Assembly: GCF_027594865.1 (NCBI RefSeq)
Contig: NZ_CP089391.1
Location: forward strand, 2,076,501 to 2,140,500
Length of the DNA stretch: 64,000 nt
Reading direction: 5' to 3'
Origin: Bradyrhizobium xenonodulans
GTDB taxonomy: Bacteria > Pseudomonadota > Alphaproteobacteria > Rhizobiales > Xanthobacteraceae
The notes under the pieces are model-generated. The model made no database searches, was not told the origin of the DNA, and saw only the letters and a list, made by a program, of their open reading frames with translations. This document shows positions 34,104 to 42,754 of the stretch, one piece after another. The stretch's first letter is position 1; each line of letters starts with the position of its first letter. Made by a program: the position numbers and the translations under genes.

Positions 34104-35771
34104 ATGAGCACATTGACGGGGACGGCTGGCAAATCCGGGAGCAATACCTCCGAGTTCAAGCCGGCACTATGGACACCGGGCGACTGGAACGCGTTTTTCG
34201 GTTTCGGCACCAACATCCTCGTCAACATGCTGGTGCTCACGGGCCTGCTTCGCTTCGTGCTGAAGATGCCGGAAAGTCTCGTGTTCGGCCGCATCCTGCC
34301 CGCACTCGGGCTGATGATGTGCCTGTCGACCTTCTACTACGCGTATCTCGCCTATCGTCTCGCGCAGAAGACCGGCCGCAACGACGTCTGCGCGCTGCCG
34401 TCGGGCGTCAGCGTGCCTCACATGTTCATCGTTACCTTCGTGATCATGCTGCCGATCACGATCAAGACCGGCGATCCGCTGAAGGGCTGGTCGGCCGGCC
34501 TCGTCTGGGTGTTCTTCCAGAGCTTCATCCTGATGATCGGCGGCTTCATCGCGCCGTTCATCCGCAAGATCACGCCGCGCGCGGCGCTGCTCGGCACGCT
34601 CGCGGGCGTCTCCGTCACCTTCATCTCGATGCGCCCCGCACTCGAGATGTACATGACGCCGCAGATTGGTCTCGTCTGCTTCGCCATCATCCTGGTGAGC
34701 TGGTTCGGCGGGGTGAAATACTGGCGCGGCATGCCCGCAGGTCTCGTCGCCATCGCCGTCGGCATGGTCATCGCATGGGGCTCGAACCTGTTCGGGCTCG
34801 GCCTCGGGGGGTTGAGCATCGCGGGCGTTGGCGCCGCCTTCGCCAATTTCGGCTTCTCGGTGCCGCTTCCGGCCGTCGGCCACGTGTTCTCCGGCTTCGA
34901 ATTCCTCGGCATCATCCTGGTCACCGCCATCCCGTTCGGCATCTACGACCTCGTCGAGGCCATGGACAATGTCGAGAGTGCGGAAGCGGCCGGCGATGAA
35001 TATCCGACCACACGGGTGCTCACGGCCGACGGCGTCGTCAGCCTGATCGGCTGCCTGATGGGCAATCCCTTCATCAACGCGGTCTATATCGGCCATCCCG
35101 GCTGGAAGGCGATGGGCGGCCGCATCGGCTATTCGGCGGCGACCGGCATCATGGTGGTGGTGCTGGCCTGGTTCGGAATCATCTCGGTGCTGCTGGCGCT
35201 GGTGCCCGTCGTCGCGATCTCGCCGATCCTGCTCTATATCGGCATGCTGATCGGCGCGCAGGCGTTCCAGACCACGCCGGTCAAGCACGCGCCCGCGATC
35301 GTGCTGGCACTGACGCCGCATCTGGCGGCGTGGGCGAAGCTCCAGATCGACACCATGCTGGGCTCGACCATGATGGCGGCGACTTCGGTCGGTGGGCTCG
35401 CTGCCGACAAGGCCGACGCGGTCAAGGCCGCGGCGATCGCGGCGCTGCCGCAGCAGGGCGTGTTCTATCACGGCCTCGAAGTCATGGGCGGTGGCTCCAT
35501 CCTCGGCGGCCTGATCCTCGGCGCGATCGGCGTCTTCATCATCGAGCGCGATTTCGAGAAGGCCTCGGCCTTTGCATTGGTCGGTGCGGTGCTGACCTAT
35601 TTCGGCTTCATGCACGGTGAAGCCGTCGGCATCGGCGGCGGTTTTGGCGTCACGCCCGCGGTGGCGTTCGCCTACGCGGTGATGGCCGCCGGCCTGTTCG
35701 CGGTCGGCAAGCTTGGCGCGAGTAAGCACTATGCTGCGCATCCGGAGATGCACGCCGCGCCGGCGGAGTAG
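34104..35771 (+). CDS. NCS2-like nucleobase/xanthine-type permease
   Basis: Inner-membrane transporter of 555 residues with about 12-14 hydrophobic segments. Landmarks are FFGFGTNILVNMLVLTGLLRFVLKMP, KTGRNDVCALPSGVSVPHMF, the GFEFLGIILVTAIPFGIYDLVEAMDNVESAEA segment with its acidic residues, and GCLMGNPFINAVYIGHPGWKAMGGRIGYS. This is the pattern of the AzgA/PbuG-like branch of the NCS2 family, although the chain is longer. The gene is probably co-transcribed with the biuret-hydrolase-like gene 10 bases upstream, which argues that the cargo is a nitrogen compound hydrolysed by it. A hairpin follows the stop. Confidence 0.88.
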   Translation: MSTLTGTAGKSGSNTSEFKPALWTPGDWNAFFGFGTNILVNMLVLTGLLRFVLKMPESLVFGRILPALGLMMCLSTFYYAYLAYRLAQKTGRNDVCALPSGVSVPHMFIVTFVIMLPITIKTGDPLKGWSAGLVWVFFQSFILMIGGFIAPFIRKITPRAALLGTLAGVSVTFISMRPALEMYMTPQIGLVCFAIILVSWFGGVKYWRGMPAGLVAIAVGMVIAWGSNLFGLGLGGLSIAGVGAAFANFGFSVPLPAVGHVFSGFEFLGIILVTAIPFGIYDLVEAMDNVESAEAAGDEYPTTRVLTADGVVSLIGCLMGNPFINAVYIGHPGWKAMGGRIGYSAATGIMVVVLAWFGIISVLLALVPVVAISPILLYIGMLIGAQAFQTTPVKHAPAIVLALTPHLAAWAKLQIDTMLGSTMMAATSVGGLAADKADAVKAAAIAALPQQGVFYHGLEVMGGGSILGGLILGAIGVFIIERDFEKASAFALVGAVLTYFGFMHGEAVGIGGGFGVTPAVAFAYAVMAAGLFAVGKLGASKHYAAHPEMHAAPAE

Positions 35772-35788
35772 GTTGGGCCAGCAAGCAT

Positions 35789-35830
35789 TGTGGCCGGGGA
35801 CGTCGTGTCACCCGGCCACATCTTTGCCTT
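35789..35830 (+). terminator. Rho-independent terminator after the NCS2 permease gene
   Basis: A perfect 10-bp stem TGTGGCCGGG / CCCGGCCACA with a 12-base loop lies 18 bases after the stop and is followed by TCTTTGCCTT, moderately T-rich. It closes the hydrolase-permease operon and stands before the convergent TetR-type gene. Confidence 0.7.
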
Positions 35831-35903
35831 CGTCCAGCCAGCTGCCCGATTGCCTCCACCCCATCAAACAATGGCGGGCTGAACTCCGCGCTGCGATGCG
35901 CGA

Positions 35904-36455
35904 TCAAACGCCCAGCCGGTTCCTGGTCGCGCGAAGAATGTCGTCCGACAGCTTGGGATCGTTCACGGCCCGGGCGAGCACCAGTGCCCCGACCAGGGAC
36001 GCAGTCATCGCGAGCGCCTCCTCCTCGCGCTGCCGCGGCTTCAGCATCGAGGCCATTCGACCGCTCAAGAGCCGGATCATGCCCCGCACTCCGGCTGTGA
36101 AACGTTCCCTCACGCCGCCGCTGTGGCGCCATATCTCGCAAGACAGGGCTGCGAAAGGGCAACCGGTTCCGGGCTCGTCGCGATGCTTCTCCGAGAGGTA
36201 TTCGGACACGTAGTCGCCGAGCGCAAACCCGTCGGGCACTTCGCGCCCTTTGGCGACGATGGCGTGAGCCACGGCTTCTTCGACAAGCCGCTCCTTGGAA
36301 CCGAACTGACTGTACAGGCTGCCATGGGTCATCCCGGCGGCCTCGGCCAGCGCGTCCACGCCCATGCCGGAGATTCCACGCTCGCGCATGAGGCGGGAGG
36401 CGGCGTCGAGAATGCGCTCGCGATTTTTGGCCGCCTGTTCTTTCGAAACGCGCAT
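35904..36455 (-). CDS. TetR family transcriptional regulator
   Basis: Repressor of 183 residues. The N-terminal helix-turn-helix is clear: NRERILDAASRLMRERGISGMGVDALAEAAGMTHGSLYSQFGSKERLVEEA. The C-terminal ligand domain has GTGCPFAALSCEI, a motif common in regulators of the AcrR/NemR-like branch that control reductases. The start is ATG at 36455 with GAGGA upstream. It is divergent from an SDR gene, and two perfect palindromes lie between them, one inside its own -35/-10 spacer, so autorepression and repression of the SDR-reductase pair are likely. Two cysteines (C99, C105 region) might sense electrophiles; this is inferred. Confidence 0.93.
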   Translation of the reverse strand: MRVSKEQAAKNRERILDAASRLMRERGISGMGVDALAEAAGMTHGSLYSQFGSKERLVEEAVAHAIVAKGREVPDGFALGDYVSEYLSEKHRDEPGTGCPFAALSCEIWRHSGGVRERFTAGVRGMIRLLSGRMASMLKPRQREEEALAMTASLVGALVLARAVNDPKLSDDILRATRNRLGV

Positions 36456-36485
36456 CTCACGAATCCTCGATCACGGGTCTTGACA

Positions 36486-36514
36486 ATTATAATGACGATC
36501 GTCATCTATATCAA
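36486..36514 (-). promoter_or_regulatory. Promoter of the TetR-type gene
   Basis: On the minus strand, TTGATA (36514-36509) and TATAAT (36491-36486) are separated by exactly 17 bases. The 14-bp palindrome at 36492-36505 lies within the spacer, so a bound repressor would occlude RNA polymerase. Confidence 0.65.
36492..36505. promoter_or_regulatory. TetR-type operator 1
   Basis: ATGACGATCGTCAT is a perfect 14-bp palindrome. Its core ACGATCGT recurs in the second palindrome with centres 25 bases apart. It is positioned between the -35 and -10 of the regulator's promoter. Confidence 0.75.
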
Positions 36515-36517
36515 TAG

Positions 36518-36529
36518 TTACGATCGTAA
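36518..36529. promoter_or_regulatory. TetR-type operator 2
   Basis: TTACGATCGTAA is a perfect 12-bp palindrome sharing the ACGATCGT core with operator 1. It lies 41 bases before the SDR start and is well placed to control the divergent SDR / quinone-oxidoreductase operon. Confidence 0.75.
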
Positions 36530-36569
36530 TCAAAACTGTTTGGGGCTGGCCCCCTCACCGGAGAAGCTC

Positions 36570-37424
36570 GTGAATACCATCACCACGAAGATCGCACTCG
36601 TTACCGGCGCCTCATCAGGCATCGGCGAGGCGACGGCGGAGAGGCTCGCGAAGGCCGGCTACAAGGTGTACGGCACCAGCCGACGAGGAGCCCAAGGCAA
36701 GCGATCGTTCGAGATGCTTGGCCTCGATGTAACCAGCGATGAATCCGTTGAAGCCGCCGTCAGCAAAGTGATCCGGCACGATGGCCGCATCGATCTGCTC
36801 GTGAACAATGCCGGTTTCGGCGTTGCCCCGGCAGGAGCGGAAGAGAGCTCGATCGAACAGGCTCGATCGATCTTCGAGACGAATTTCTTCGGACTGGTCC
36901 GGATGACGCGTGCCGTCGTGCCTCACATGCGGCGCCAGGCGCATGGTCGCATCATCAACATCGGCTCCGTGCTCGGTTTTCTGCCGATGCCTTACGGGGC
37001 GCTCTACGCCGCCACCAAGCACGCAGTGGAAGGCTATTCGGAATCGCTCGACCACGAGCTGCGCACCAGGGGCATCCGGGTCTCGGTCATCGAGCCTGCG
37101 TACACGAAGACCCCGTTCGACGCCAACTTCGTGGAGCCGGATGCCAAGCTCGACGAATATCGCGAGGCTCGCGCGCACGTCAGCAAGCGGGTGAACGAGA
37201 TAATGGCTACGGCCGAGGAACCCGGCGTCGTGGCTGACATCGTCCTGAAGGCGGCCAGCGCCACGCAACCGAAAGTCCGGTATGCGGCCGGCAAGCTTGC
37301 CAACCGTCTGCGGTTGCTTCGCAGATTTGCGCCGGCTGGCCTGGTCGACGCCGGGATTCGAAAGGACCTGAGGCTTGATGCAGCACTCGCACCGCAGGCT
37401 CGCCATGCGGCCCGAGCCTTCTGA
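36570..37424 (+). CDS. SDR family oxidoreductase
   Basis: Classical SDR of 284 residues, with cofactor motif GASSGIG, Arg in GTSRRGAQG suggesting NADP use, NNAGFG, and an intact catalytic YAATK. The oxidoreductase loop EPAYTKTPFD follows, and a C-terminal extension of about 40 residues after VRYAAGKLANRL, like the 17-beta-hydroxysteroid-dehydrogenase-like group. A GTG start at 36570 behind GGAGAAG is preferred; the upstream ORF opens into the regulator gene and is not real. It is the first gene of a two-gene unit with the quinone-type oxidoreductase, controlled by the divergent TetR-type protein. Confidence 0.92.
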   Translation: MNTITTKIALVTGASSGIGEATAERLAKAGYKVYGTSRRGAQGKRSFEMLGLDVTSDESVEAAVSKVIRHDGRIDLLVNNAGFGVAPAGAEESSIEQARSIFETNFFGLVRMTRAVVPHMRRQAHGRIINIGSVLGFLPMPYGALYAATKHAVEGYSESLDHELRTRGIRVSVIEPAYTKTPFDANFVEPDAKLDEYREARAHVSKRVNEIMATAEEPGVVADIVLKAASATQPKVRYAAGKLANRLRLLRRFAPAGLVDAGIRKDLRLDAALAPQARHAARAF

Positions 37425-37447
37425 CAGCATAACCGGACAGAGGCGAC

Positions 37448-38452
37448 ATGAGAGCACTCGTTTTCAAGCGTTATGGCAGACCGGACCAGGTCGGGTTCGT
37501 TGATACCCCTCGGCCAGTGCCGAAGCCGAACGAGATTCTCGTCCAGGTCCACGCGGCTGGCTTGAATCCCATCGACAACATGATTCCGAAGGGAACCTTC
37601 AAGCCGATCCTTAGCTTTCAGCTTCCCGCCACGCTGGGCAGCGATTTGGCCGGTGTCGTGGTGGAGGTTGGCAGTCGCGTCACCCGCTTCAAGCTGGGCG
37701 ACGCCGTTTTCGCCAGCATCTTCGACCTCAGCGGCACGGGGGCTCTCGCTGAGTTCGCGACGGTGCCTGAGACTGCCGCTGCGCTCAAACCGGCAAATCT
37801 GGACTTCGTGCAGGCGGCCTCGATACCGATGGTTGGACTGACATCGTGGCAAGCGCTCAAGGAGCGCGCACGGCTCCAGCCCGGTCAAAAGGTATTCATC
37901 CCGGCAGGTGCAGGTGGCATCGGTACTTTCGCGATCCAGCTCGCGAAATACCTCGGAGCGAAAGTGGGGACGACGACGAGCACCGGAAACCTGGATCTGG
38001 TCCGGAGCCTCGGAGCCGATGAGGTGATCGACTACAAGAAGCAGCAATTTGAGGATGTCCTGCGCGGCTACGATGCCGTACTGGGGACAGTCAGGGGCGA
38101 CGCAATCGAGAAGTCCCTTCGGATATTGAAGCCCGGCAGCGCAGTCGTTTCGCTCGTCGGGCCACCTGACGCTGCATTCGCTCGCGCCCGCGGCATGAAT
38201 GTCTTCATGGTGTTCCTGTTCGGGTTGCTGAGCCGCAAGATATTTCGGCGCGCGAAGGCAAGCGGCGCGGCGTATTCGTTCCTGTTCGTACACGCCGACG
38301 GCAGTCAACTCACAGAACTCGGTCAGCTCCTCGGAGCCGGGCAAATCCGGCCGGTGATCGACAAGGTGTTTCCGTTCGAGCAGGCAAAAGACGCACTTGC
38401 ATATCTGGAGACGGGGCGAGCCAGGGGGAAGGTCGTCGTCCAGATCCGCTAG
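37448..38452 (+). CDS. Zinc-independent quinone oxidoreductase-like (MDR family) NADP-dependent oxidoreductase
   Basis: Medium-chain dehydrogenase/reductase of 334 residues. The N-terminal GroES-like domain starts MRALVFKRYGRPDQVGF and continues HAAGLNPIDNMIPKG and GSDLAGVVVEVG. The Rossmann part contains VFIPAGAGGIGTFAIQLAKYLGA and a late FPFEQAKDALAYLETGRARGKVVVQI. The zinc-binding cysteines of alcohol dehydrogenases are absent, as in quinone oxidoreductases. It lies 23 bases after the SDR gene with AGAGGCGAC before the ATG. Together with the SDR and TetR-type gene it looks like an inducible detoxification unit for reactive carbonyls or quinones. Confidence 0.93.
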   Translation: MRALVFKRYGRPDQVGFVDTPRPVPKPNEILVQVHAAGLNPIDNMIPKGTFKPILSFQLPATLGSDLAGVVVEVGSRVTRFKLGDAVFASIFDLSGTGALAEFATVPETAAALKPANLDFVQAASIPMVGLTSWQALKERARLQPGQKVFIPAGAGGIGTFAIQLAKYLGAKVGTTTSTGNLDLVRSLGADEVIDYKKQQFEDVLRGYDAVLGTVRGDAIEKSLRILKPGSAVVSLVGPPDAAFARARGMNVFMVFLFGLLSRKIFRRAKASGAAYSFLFVHADGSQLTELGQLLGAGQIRPVIDKVFPFEQAKDALAYLETGRARGKVVVQIR

Positions 38453-38499
38453 GCGCCTTCACGGGGGGGGCTGGATTGCGCCGTTGTGGAATGGAGCCA

Positions 38500-39324
38500 T
38501 CACCCGCCCTTGACGGCTCCCGCCGTGAGCCCGGCTACGATCTGCCGCTGCGCAAACACCGTCAGCAGCAGCACCGGCAGCGTGACGATCAGCGCGGCGG
38601 CGGCCAGAGGGCCCCAGCTCAGCTGGTCGAACGAGATCATGTTGTAGACGGCGACGGGCAAGGTGCGCGTCTCGCGTCCCGCCAGCACGATGCCGAACAC
38701 GAAGTTGTTCCAGGAGAAGATCACGGCGAGGATGAAGGCGACCGCGATGCCCGGCCGCGCGATCGGCAAGGCTACGTGTCGAAAGACCTGCCAGCGCGTG
38801 GCGCCGTCGATGAGGGCGGCTTCCTCCAGCTCCATCGGTGTGGTCTCGAAATAGCCGATCATGATCCAGATCACGATCGGCACCGTCACCACGAGATGGA
38901 TGATGATCTGCGGCACCAGCGTGCCCAGCAGTCCCAGCCACTGGAACAGCAGAAACAGCGGGATCAGGTAGGAGAGGCCGGGCGTGATGCGGGCGATCAG
39001 GATCACGATCGCGGATTTGTGCGCGGCCATCCGCGCGATGCCGTAGCCGGCGGGGACGCCGACCAGCAGCGCAAGCAACGTCGCGCTGCCGGTGACGATC
39101 AGGCTGTTGATGAAATAGGTCAGGAAGCGGTTGGACGCGAGCACGTCGGCATAGTTCTTCCAGGCGAAATGCTCGGGGATGAGGACGGGCGGGTAGGCGG
39201 CGTTATCGACCTCGAACTTGAGCGACAGCGACGCCATCCAGAGGAAGAACAGGACCGCGGGCGACACGATGACGAGCACCGAAAGCCACAGGCCGATCTT
39301 GCCGATGATCTGACGTGCGTTCAT
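38500..39324 (-). CDS. Sugar-type ABC transporter permease (MalG family)
   Basis: Inner-membrane permease of 274 residues with six hydrophobic segments, the carbohydrate CUT1 MalG branch. The EAA loop reads EEAALIDGATRWQVFRHVALPIARPG and is followed by IFSWNNFVFGIVLAG. The ATG at 39324 overlaps the upstream permease stop by four bases, a better start than the ORF start at 39348. It is last in the three-gene importer operon. No ATPase gene follows, so the complex probably borrows a shared MsmK/UgpC-like ATPase. Confidence 0.93.
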   Translation of the reverse strand: MNARQIIGKIGLWLSVLVIVSPAVLFFLWMASLSLKFEVDNAAYPPVLIPEHFAWKNYADVLASNRFLTYFINSLIVTGSATLLALLVGVPAGYGIARMAAHKSAIVILIARITPGLSYLIPLFLLFQWLGLLGTLVPQIIIHLVVTVPIVIWIMIGYFETTPMELEEAALIDGATRWQVFRHVALPIARPGIAVAFILAVIFSWNNFVFGIVLAGRETRTLPVAVYNMISFDQLSWGPLAAAALIVTLPVLLLTVFAQRQIVAGLTAGAVKGG

Positions 39325-40259
39325 GCGCCCCTCGCGATCTCGGTCCACAGCATGCGCTGGCGGGCATAGAGCATCACCGCCGCAAGGGCGACGATGAGGA
39401 GGAAGAACACCACGGCGATCGCCGAGCCGTAGCCGAGATCGTAATAGGTGAAGGCGACGCTGTAGAGATAGATGTTGATCGTCTCCGACGCCGAGCCCGG
39501 CCCTCCCTGCGTGATCGCGAAGATGATGTCGAAACTCTTGACCGCGTCGATCATGCGGATCATGCCCGCGATGAACAGGAACGGCATGATCAGCGGCAAC
39601 GTGATGAAGCGAAACACCTGCCAGAAGCTGGCGCCGTCGATCTGCGCGCTTTCATAGGGCTCGGTCGGGATCGCGGCGAGCCCGCCGAGCACGATCAGCA
39701 TGACCAGCGGCGTCCATTGCCAGGTCTCGACCAGCACCAGCGACGGAATGACGGTTGCGGGATGAAACACCCAGAGCTGCGCGGGGATTCCGACCAGCGA
39801 CAGCAGATAGTTCAGCACGCCGAGCTGCGGGTGGAACATCATGGTCCAGACCAGCGCGATCGCGACGGGCGTTGCCATCATCGGCATGATGAAGATGCCG
39901 CGCAGGAAGCCGCGGCCTGCGAATTTCTGGTGAAACACCACGGCTGCGAGCGTGCCGAGGATCAGCGGCAGCAGCACCGACAGCACGGTGTAGACCAGCG
40001 TGTGCCCGACCGCCTCGAGGAAGCGAGGATCGCTCGTCAGCCGCAGATAGTTGGAAAACCCGACGAAGGTGGTCGCCGAGCCGACCTTCCATTCGTTCAG
40101 GCTCATCCAGATGGTGAAGACCCACGGGAAGATGATGATGGCGAGCACGACGACCAGCGCCGGCACCACGAACGGCCAGTAGGACGGCGGCCGCAATTCC
40201 TTCTCCGGCGCGGCATCGGACCGTGCCGCGGCCGGACTCGATTGTGTCAACGCACTCAC
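39321..40259 (-). CDS. Sugar-type ABC transporter permease (MalF family)
   Basis: CUT1 permease of 312 residues with six hydrophobic segments. The EAA loop is ESAQIDGASFWQVFRFITLPLIMP and the cytoplasmic entry reads SFDIIFAITQGGPGSAS, a common MalF-type phrase. The start is GTG at 40259, overlapping the binding-protein stop as GTGA; the upstream open frame runs antiparallel through the binding-protein gene and is not real. A Pro/Ala-rich N-terminal tail precedes the first helix. It pairs with the MalG-type permease. Confidence 0.93.
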   Translation of the reverse strand: MSALTQSSPAAARSDAAPEKELRPPSYWPFVVPALVVVLAIIIFPWVFTIWMSLNEWKVGSATTFVGFSNYLRLTSDPRFLEAVGHTLVYTVLSVLLPLILGTLAAVVFHQKFAGRGFLRGIFIMPMMATPVAIALVWTMMFHPQLGVLNYLLSLVGIPAQLWVFHPATVIPSLVLVETWQWTPLVMLIVLGGLAAIPTEPYESAQIDGASFWQVFRFITLPLIMPFLFIAGMIRMIDAVKSFDIIFAITQGGPGSASETINIYLYSVAFTYYDLGYGSAIAVVFFLLIVALAAVMLYARQRMLWTEIARGA

Positions 40260-41581
40260 GCCTTTTCGCTGCGCTCCAGGATCGGCCGGTATTGATCGTG
40301 GGCCTTCTTCAACTCGGTTGCGGGATCGGCGCCTGATAGTGTCGAGGTGAGCGCCGCGCCGACGAGATCGCGGAATTCGGCGACCGGGATCACGACGGGA
40401 AGGCCGAGCTTGCTGATCTTGGCGGAGTCGATCACCGACTGCAGCCACTCCTTGGGCATCTTCACGCCGCTCTGGACCTCGGCGTCGCCAAGGATCGAGT
40501 TGCGGAATGGCACGCCGCCGCCGGCCTGCAGCAGCCGCGCGCCCTGCTTCTTCGAGATTGCCCACTGGCAGAGCAGATAGGCGGCTTCCTTGTTCTTGCT
40601 CGCTGCGGCAATGCCGATGCCATCGCCGTAGGTGGCCGAATATTGCCCCTTCGGTCCGGCGGGGACGACGGTGTAGCCGACCTTGCCGACGACGCGCGAT
40701 GCGGCTGGATCCTCCAGCGGCGGCGCCCAGCCGACGCCGTCGATCCACATCGCCGAACGTCCTTGGGTGAACGAGGCCATCGACTCCATCCAGTTGAAGC
40801 CGGCGACGCCGGGCGGGGCGACCTTGGTCAGCAGCGTCTGATAGAGCTTCGTCGCCGCGACGGCTTCCGGACCGTCGGTCAGGATGTTGCCTTTGGCGTC
40901 GAGGAATTCGCCGCCATAATCGAGGAAGAAGTTGGTCCACAACGTCATGTTGGCGTTGCGGAGGCCCCGCCCGACGAAGCCGTAGGTGCCGTCCTTGGTG
41001 TCGGTGAGCTTCTCGGCGGCCGCGACCATCTCGTCGAGCGTCTTGGGGATGGCGACGCCCTTCTTCTGGAACAGCTCCTTGTTGTAATAGAGGATGAAAT
41101 AGTCGACCGACCAGGGCAGCGACAGCATCTGGCCCTTGTCGTTCTTGGCGTATTGCAGGCCGGCGGCGGAGAAGTCGCTCTCGACGAGATCTGGCGCGGT
41201 CAGCGCCGGATCCTTCATGAACGGCGTCATGTCGGCGAGCCAGCCGGCTTTCTCGAACTGCCGCTTCTGCACGTGATAGCTGAGATGGACGACGTCGAAG
41301 CTCGGCCGGCCCGAGGTCAGCTCGATCACGACCTTCTGGCGCTGCTGCTGCTCGGGGATCTGCTCGGATTCCACCTGGATGCCGGTGAGCTCGGTGAACT
41401 CCTTGATGTTCTTTTGCAGGTTGTCGCCGCGCGGACCTTTGGCGAGGATCACCTCCAGCTTGGTCCCGGCATATTTCTTCCAGTTGACTTCGGCGCGCGC
41501 CGGCAGTCCCGTCAGGCTCAGCGCGCCGGCCGCGGCGGTCCCCGTCAACAGCGTGCGGCGCGAGATGTTGTGGTTGGCCAC
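40256..41581 (-). CDS. Sugar-type ABC transporter substrate-binding protein
   Basis: Periplasmic binding protein of 441 residues, family 1 carbohydrate type. A Tat-like signal SRRTLLTGTAAAGALSLTG ends at LPARA. The mature part has ELTGIQVESEQIPEQQQRQK, DVVHLSYHV, SLPWSVDYFILYYNKELFQKKGV and MWIDGVGWAPPLED, typical of binding proteins for sugars or polyols. It is the first gene of the operon, followed by two overlapping permeases. The ligand cannot be inferred from the flanking genes; the ATPase is missing from the operon. Confidence 0.93.
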   Translation of the reverse strand: MANHNISRRTLLTGTAAAGALSLTGLPARAEVNWKKYAGTKLEVILAKGPRGDNLQKNIKEFTELTGIQVESEQIPEQQQRQKVVIELTSGRPSFDVVHLSYHVQKRQFEKAGWLADMTPFMKDPALTAPDLVESDFSAAGLQYAKNDKGQMLSLPWSVDYFILYYNKELFQKKGVAIPKTLDEMVAAAEKLTDTKDGTYGFVGRGLRNANMTLWTNFFLDYGGEFLDAKGNILTDGPEAVAATKLYQTLLTKVAPPGVAGFNWMESMASFTQGRSAMWIDGVGWAPPLEDPAASRVVGKVGYTVVPAGPKGQYSATYGDGIGIAAASKNKEAAYLLCQWAISKKQGARLLQAGGGVPFRNSILGDAEVQSGVKMPKEWLQSVIDSAKISKLGLPVVIPVAEFRDLVGAALTSTLSGADPATELKKAHDQYRPILERSEKA

Positions 41582-41660
41582 TTCAAGTCCCTCCCTTGAT
41601 TCATTCTCTTTGGGAGAGATACTAGCGGCCGCGCCGCGTCTGCCTAGTCCTAATCTGCCA

Positions 41661-42440
41661 TCAGGGGCGAACCGCCGGCGTTTCCATCGGCAGGCCGCGG
41701 GCCCGCGACATCAGATAGAGCTCGAGCGCGACCAGCTCGGGCGAGCCGTAATCATAGGCTTGGGCGCGGATGCCGGTCATGCAGCTACGCAACCGACGCT
41801 CGATCGACCCCAGCGTCTGCCACTCCAGGCGGTAGAGCGGATAGCCGGTCGGCTGTCCCTGCGTGATGGGCGCGCCCGCAAGGCGCTTGTCGAAATTGTC
41901 GTCGTGGCAATTGGTGCAGGCGAGGTTGAGCTGGCCCTCGCGCTGCATGAAGAGGTTGCGGCCCCGCGCGACGAAGGGCTTTAGTTGCGGATCATCGCCG
42001 GCGAAGATCGGCGCGCCGCGGGATTGGTGGGCGACAAAGGCGGACAGCGCGAGGAGGTCGCGGCTCTCATAGGGCAGCGCCGTCGCCTGCTGATGATCGG
42101 CGCGGCAGAGATTGATGCGCTGGTCGAGCGTGACCGGGCGCGCCAGCGTCTTGTCGAAGGCGGGATAGCGGGCCGCGACGCCCTTCATGCTGCTCCGTGC
42201 ATCGTCATGGCAATCCGCGCAGGCTTTGTCGGCACTGCCGGTCTTCTTGCCCCACAACGTCTCGCCGTCGAGCACGAACAGCATGCCCGGGTTGGACGTA
42301 TCGTCATCCTGCATGGCGCGGGTGTCCGGACCCATGAAGGCAAGGCCGGAGCGGCGTGCATCGGGCGGGATTTCACCGGCGAGCAGGGCAGGGGCTGCGG
42401 CAACGAGGGCTGCCGCCGCTATCGCGCGCCAGAACTTCAT
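41661..42440 (-). CDS. soxA: SoxA, sulfur-oxidation dihaem cytochrome c
   Basis: SoxA subunit of the thiosulfate-binding SoxXA cytochrome, 259 residues. Signal peptide MKFWRAIAAAALVAAAPALLAG; two haem motifs, CADCH and CTNCH, mark the dihaem form. The active-site Cys is in LRSCMTGIRAQ, the position that is persulfidated during catalysis. The start is ATG at 42440; the ORF extending to 42608 is not supported. The stop is at 41661. It overlaps soxZ by four bases (ATGA) and is the last gene of the soxX-Y-Z-A run. Confidence 0.95.
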   Translation of the reverse strand: MKFWRAIAAAALVAAAPALLAGEIPPDARRSGLAFMGPDTRAMQDDDTSNPGMLFVLDGETLWGKKTGSADKACADCHDDARSSMKGVAARYPAFDKTLARPVTLDQRINLCRADHQQATALPYESRDLLALSAFVAHQSRGAPIFAGDDPQLKPFVARGRNLFMQREGQLNLACTNCHDDNFDKRLAGAPITQGQPTGYPLYRLEWQTLGSIERRLRSCMTGIRAQAYDYGSPELVALELYLMSRARGLPMETPAVRP

Positions 42441-42754
42441 TCGATGATGATCGATGCCGATGCGGTGGACGAATAGCCGTTGTCGCCGATCCATTCGAAT
42501 TCGAACTTGCCGCTCTCCTTCGCAATCGTGAAGAAGGACAAATAGGGGTTGGCGGCAATCGCCGGGAAGAGATCGGCGCGAAAAATCTCGGTGCCGTTGT
42601 AGCGGCAAGTCAAACTCGTGATGATGTCGCGCGGCACCAGCTTCCCGTCCGCGGTGTGGCGGAAGCCGGTCTCCATGATGTGCGAGGTCAGCGTGCGGAT
42701 CTCGATGATGTCGCCGCGCCTGGCCTTGGCGGGGACGTTGATGAGCGCGGCCAT
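42437..42754 (-). CDS. soxZ: SoxZ, thiosulfate-carrier subunit
   Basis: Small immunoglobulin-like carrier partner, 105 residues, matching the SoxZ family in length and in ALINVPAKARRGDIIEIRTLTSHIMETGFR at the N-terminus. SoxZ binds SoxY to present the sulfur-carrying arm to SoxXA and other Sox enzymes. Here its ATG overlaps the soxY stop by one base and its stop overlaps the soxA ATG. Confidence 0.95.
   Translation of the reverse strand: MAALINVPAKARRGDIIEIRTLTSHIMETGFRHTADGKLVPRDIITSLTCRYNGTEIFRADLFPAIAANPYLSFFTIAKESGKFEFEWIGDNGYSSTASASIIIE

Noticed and set aside
34167..35753. A 528-residue minus-strand ORF opposite the NCS2 permease
   Set aside because: Rich in His, Asp, Arg and Glu as expected for the complement of a membrane protein gene; no homology pattern recognised.
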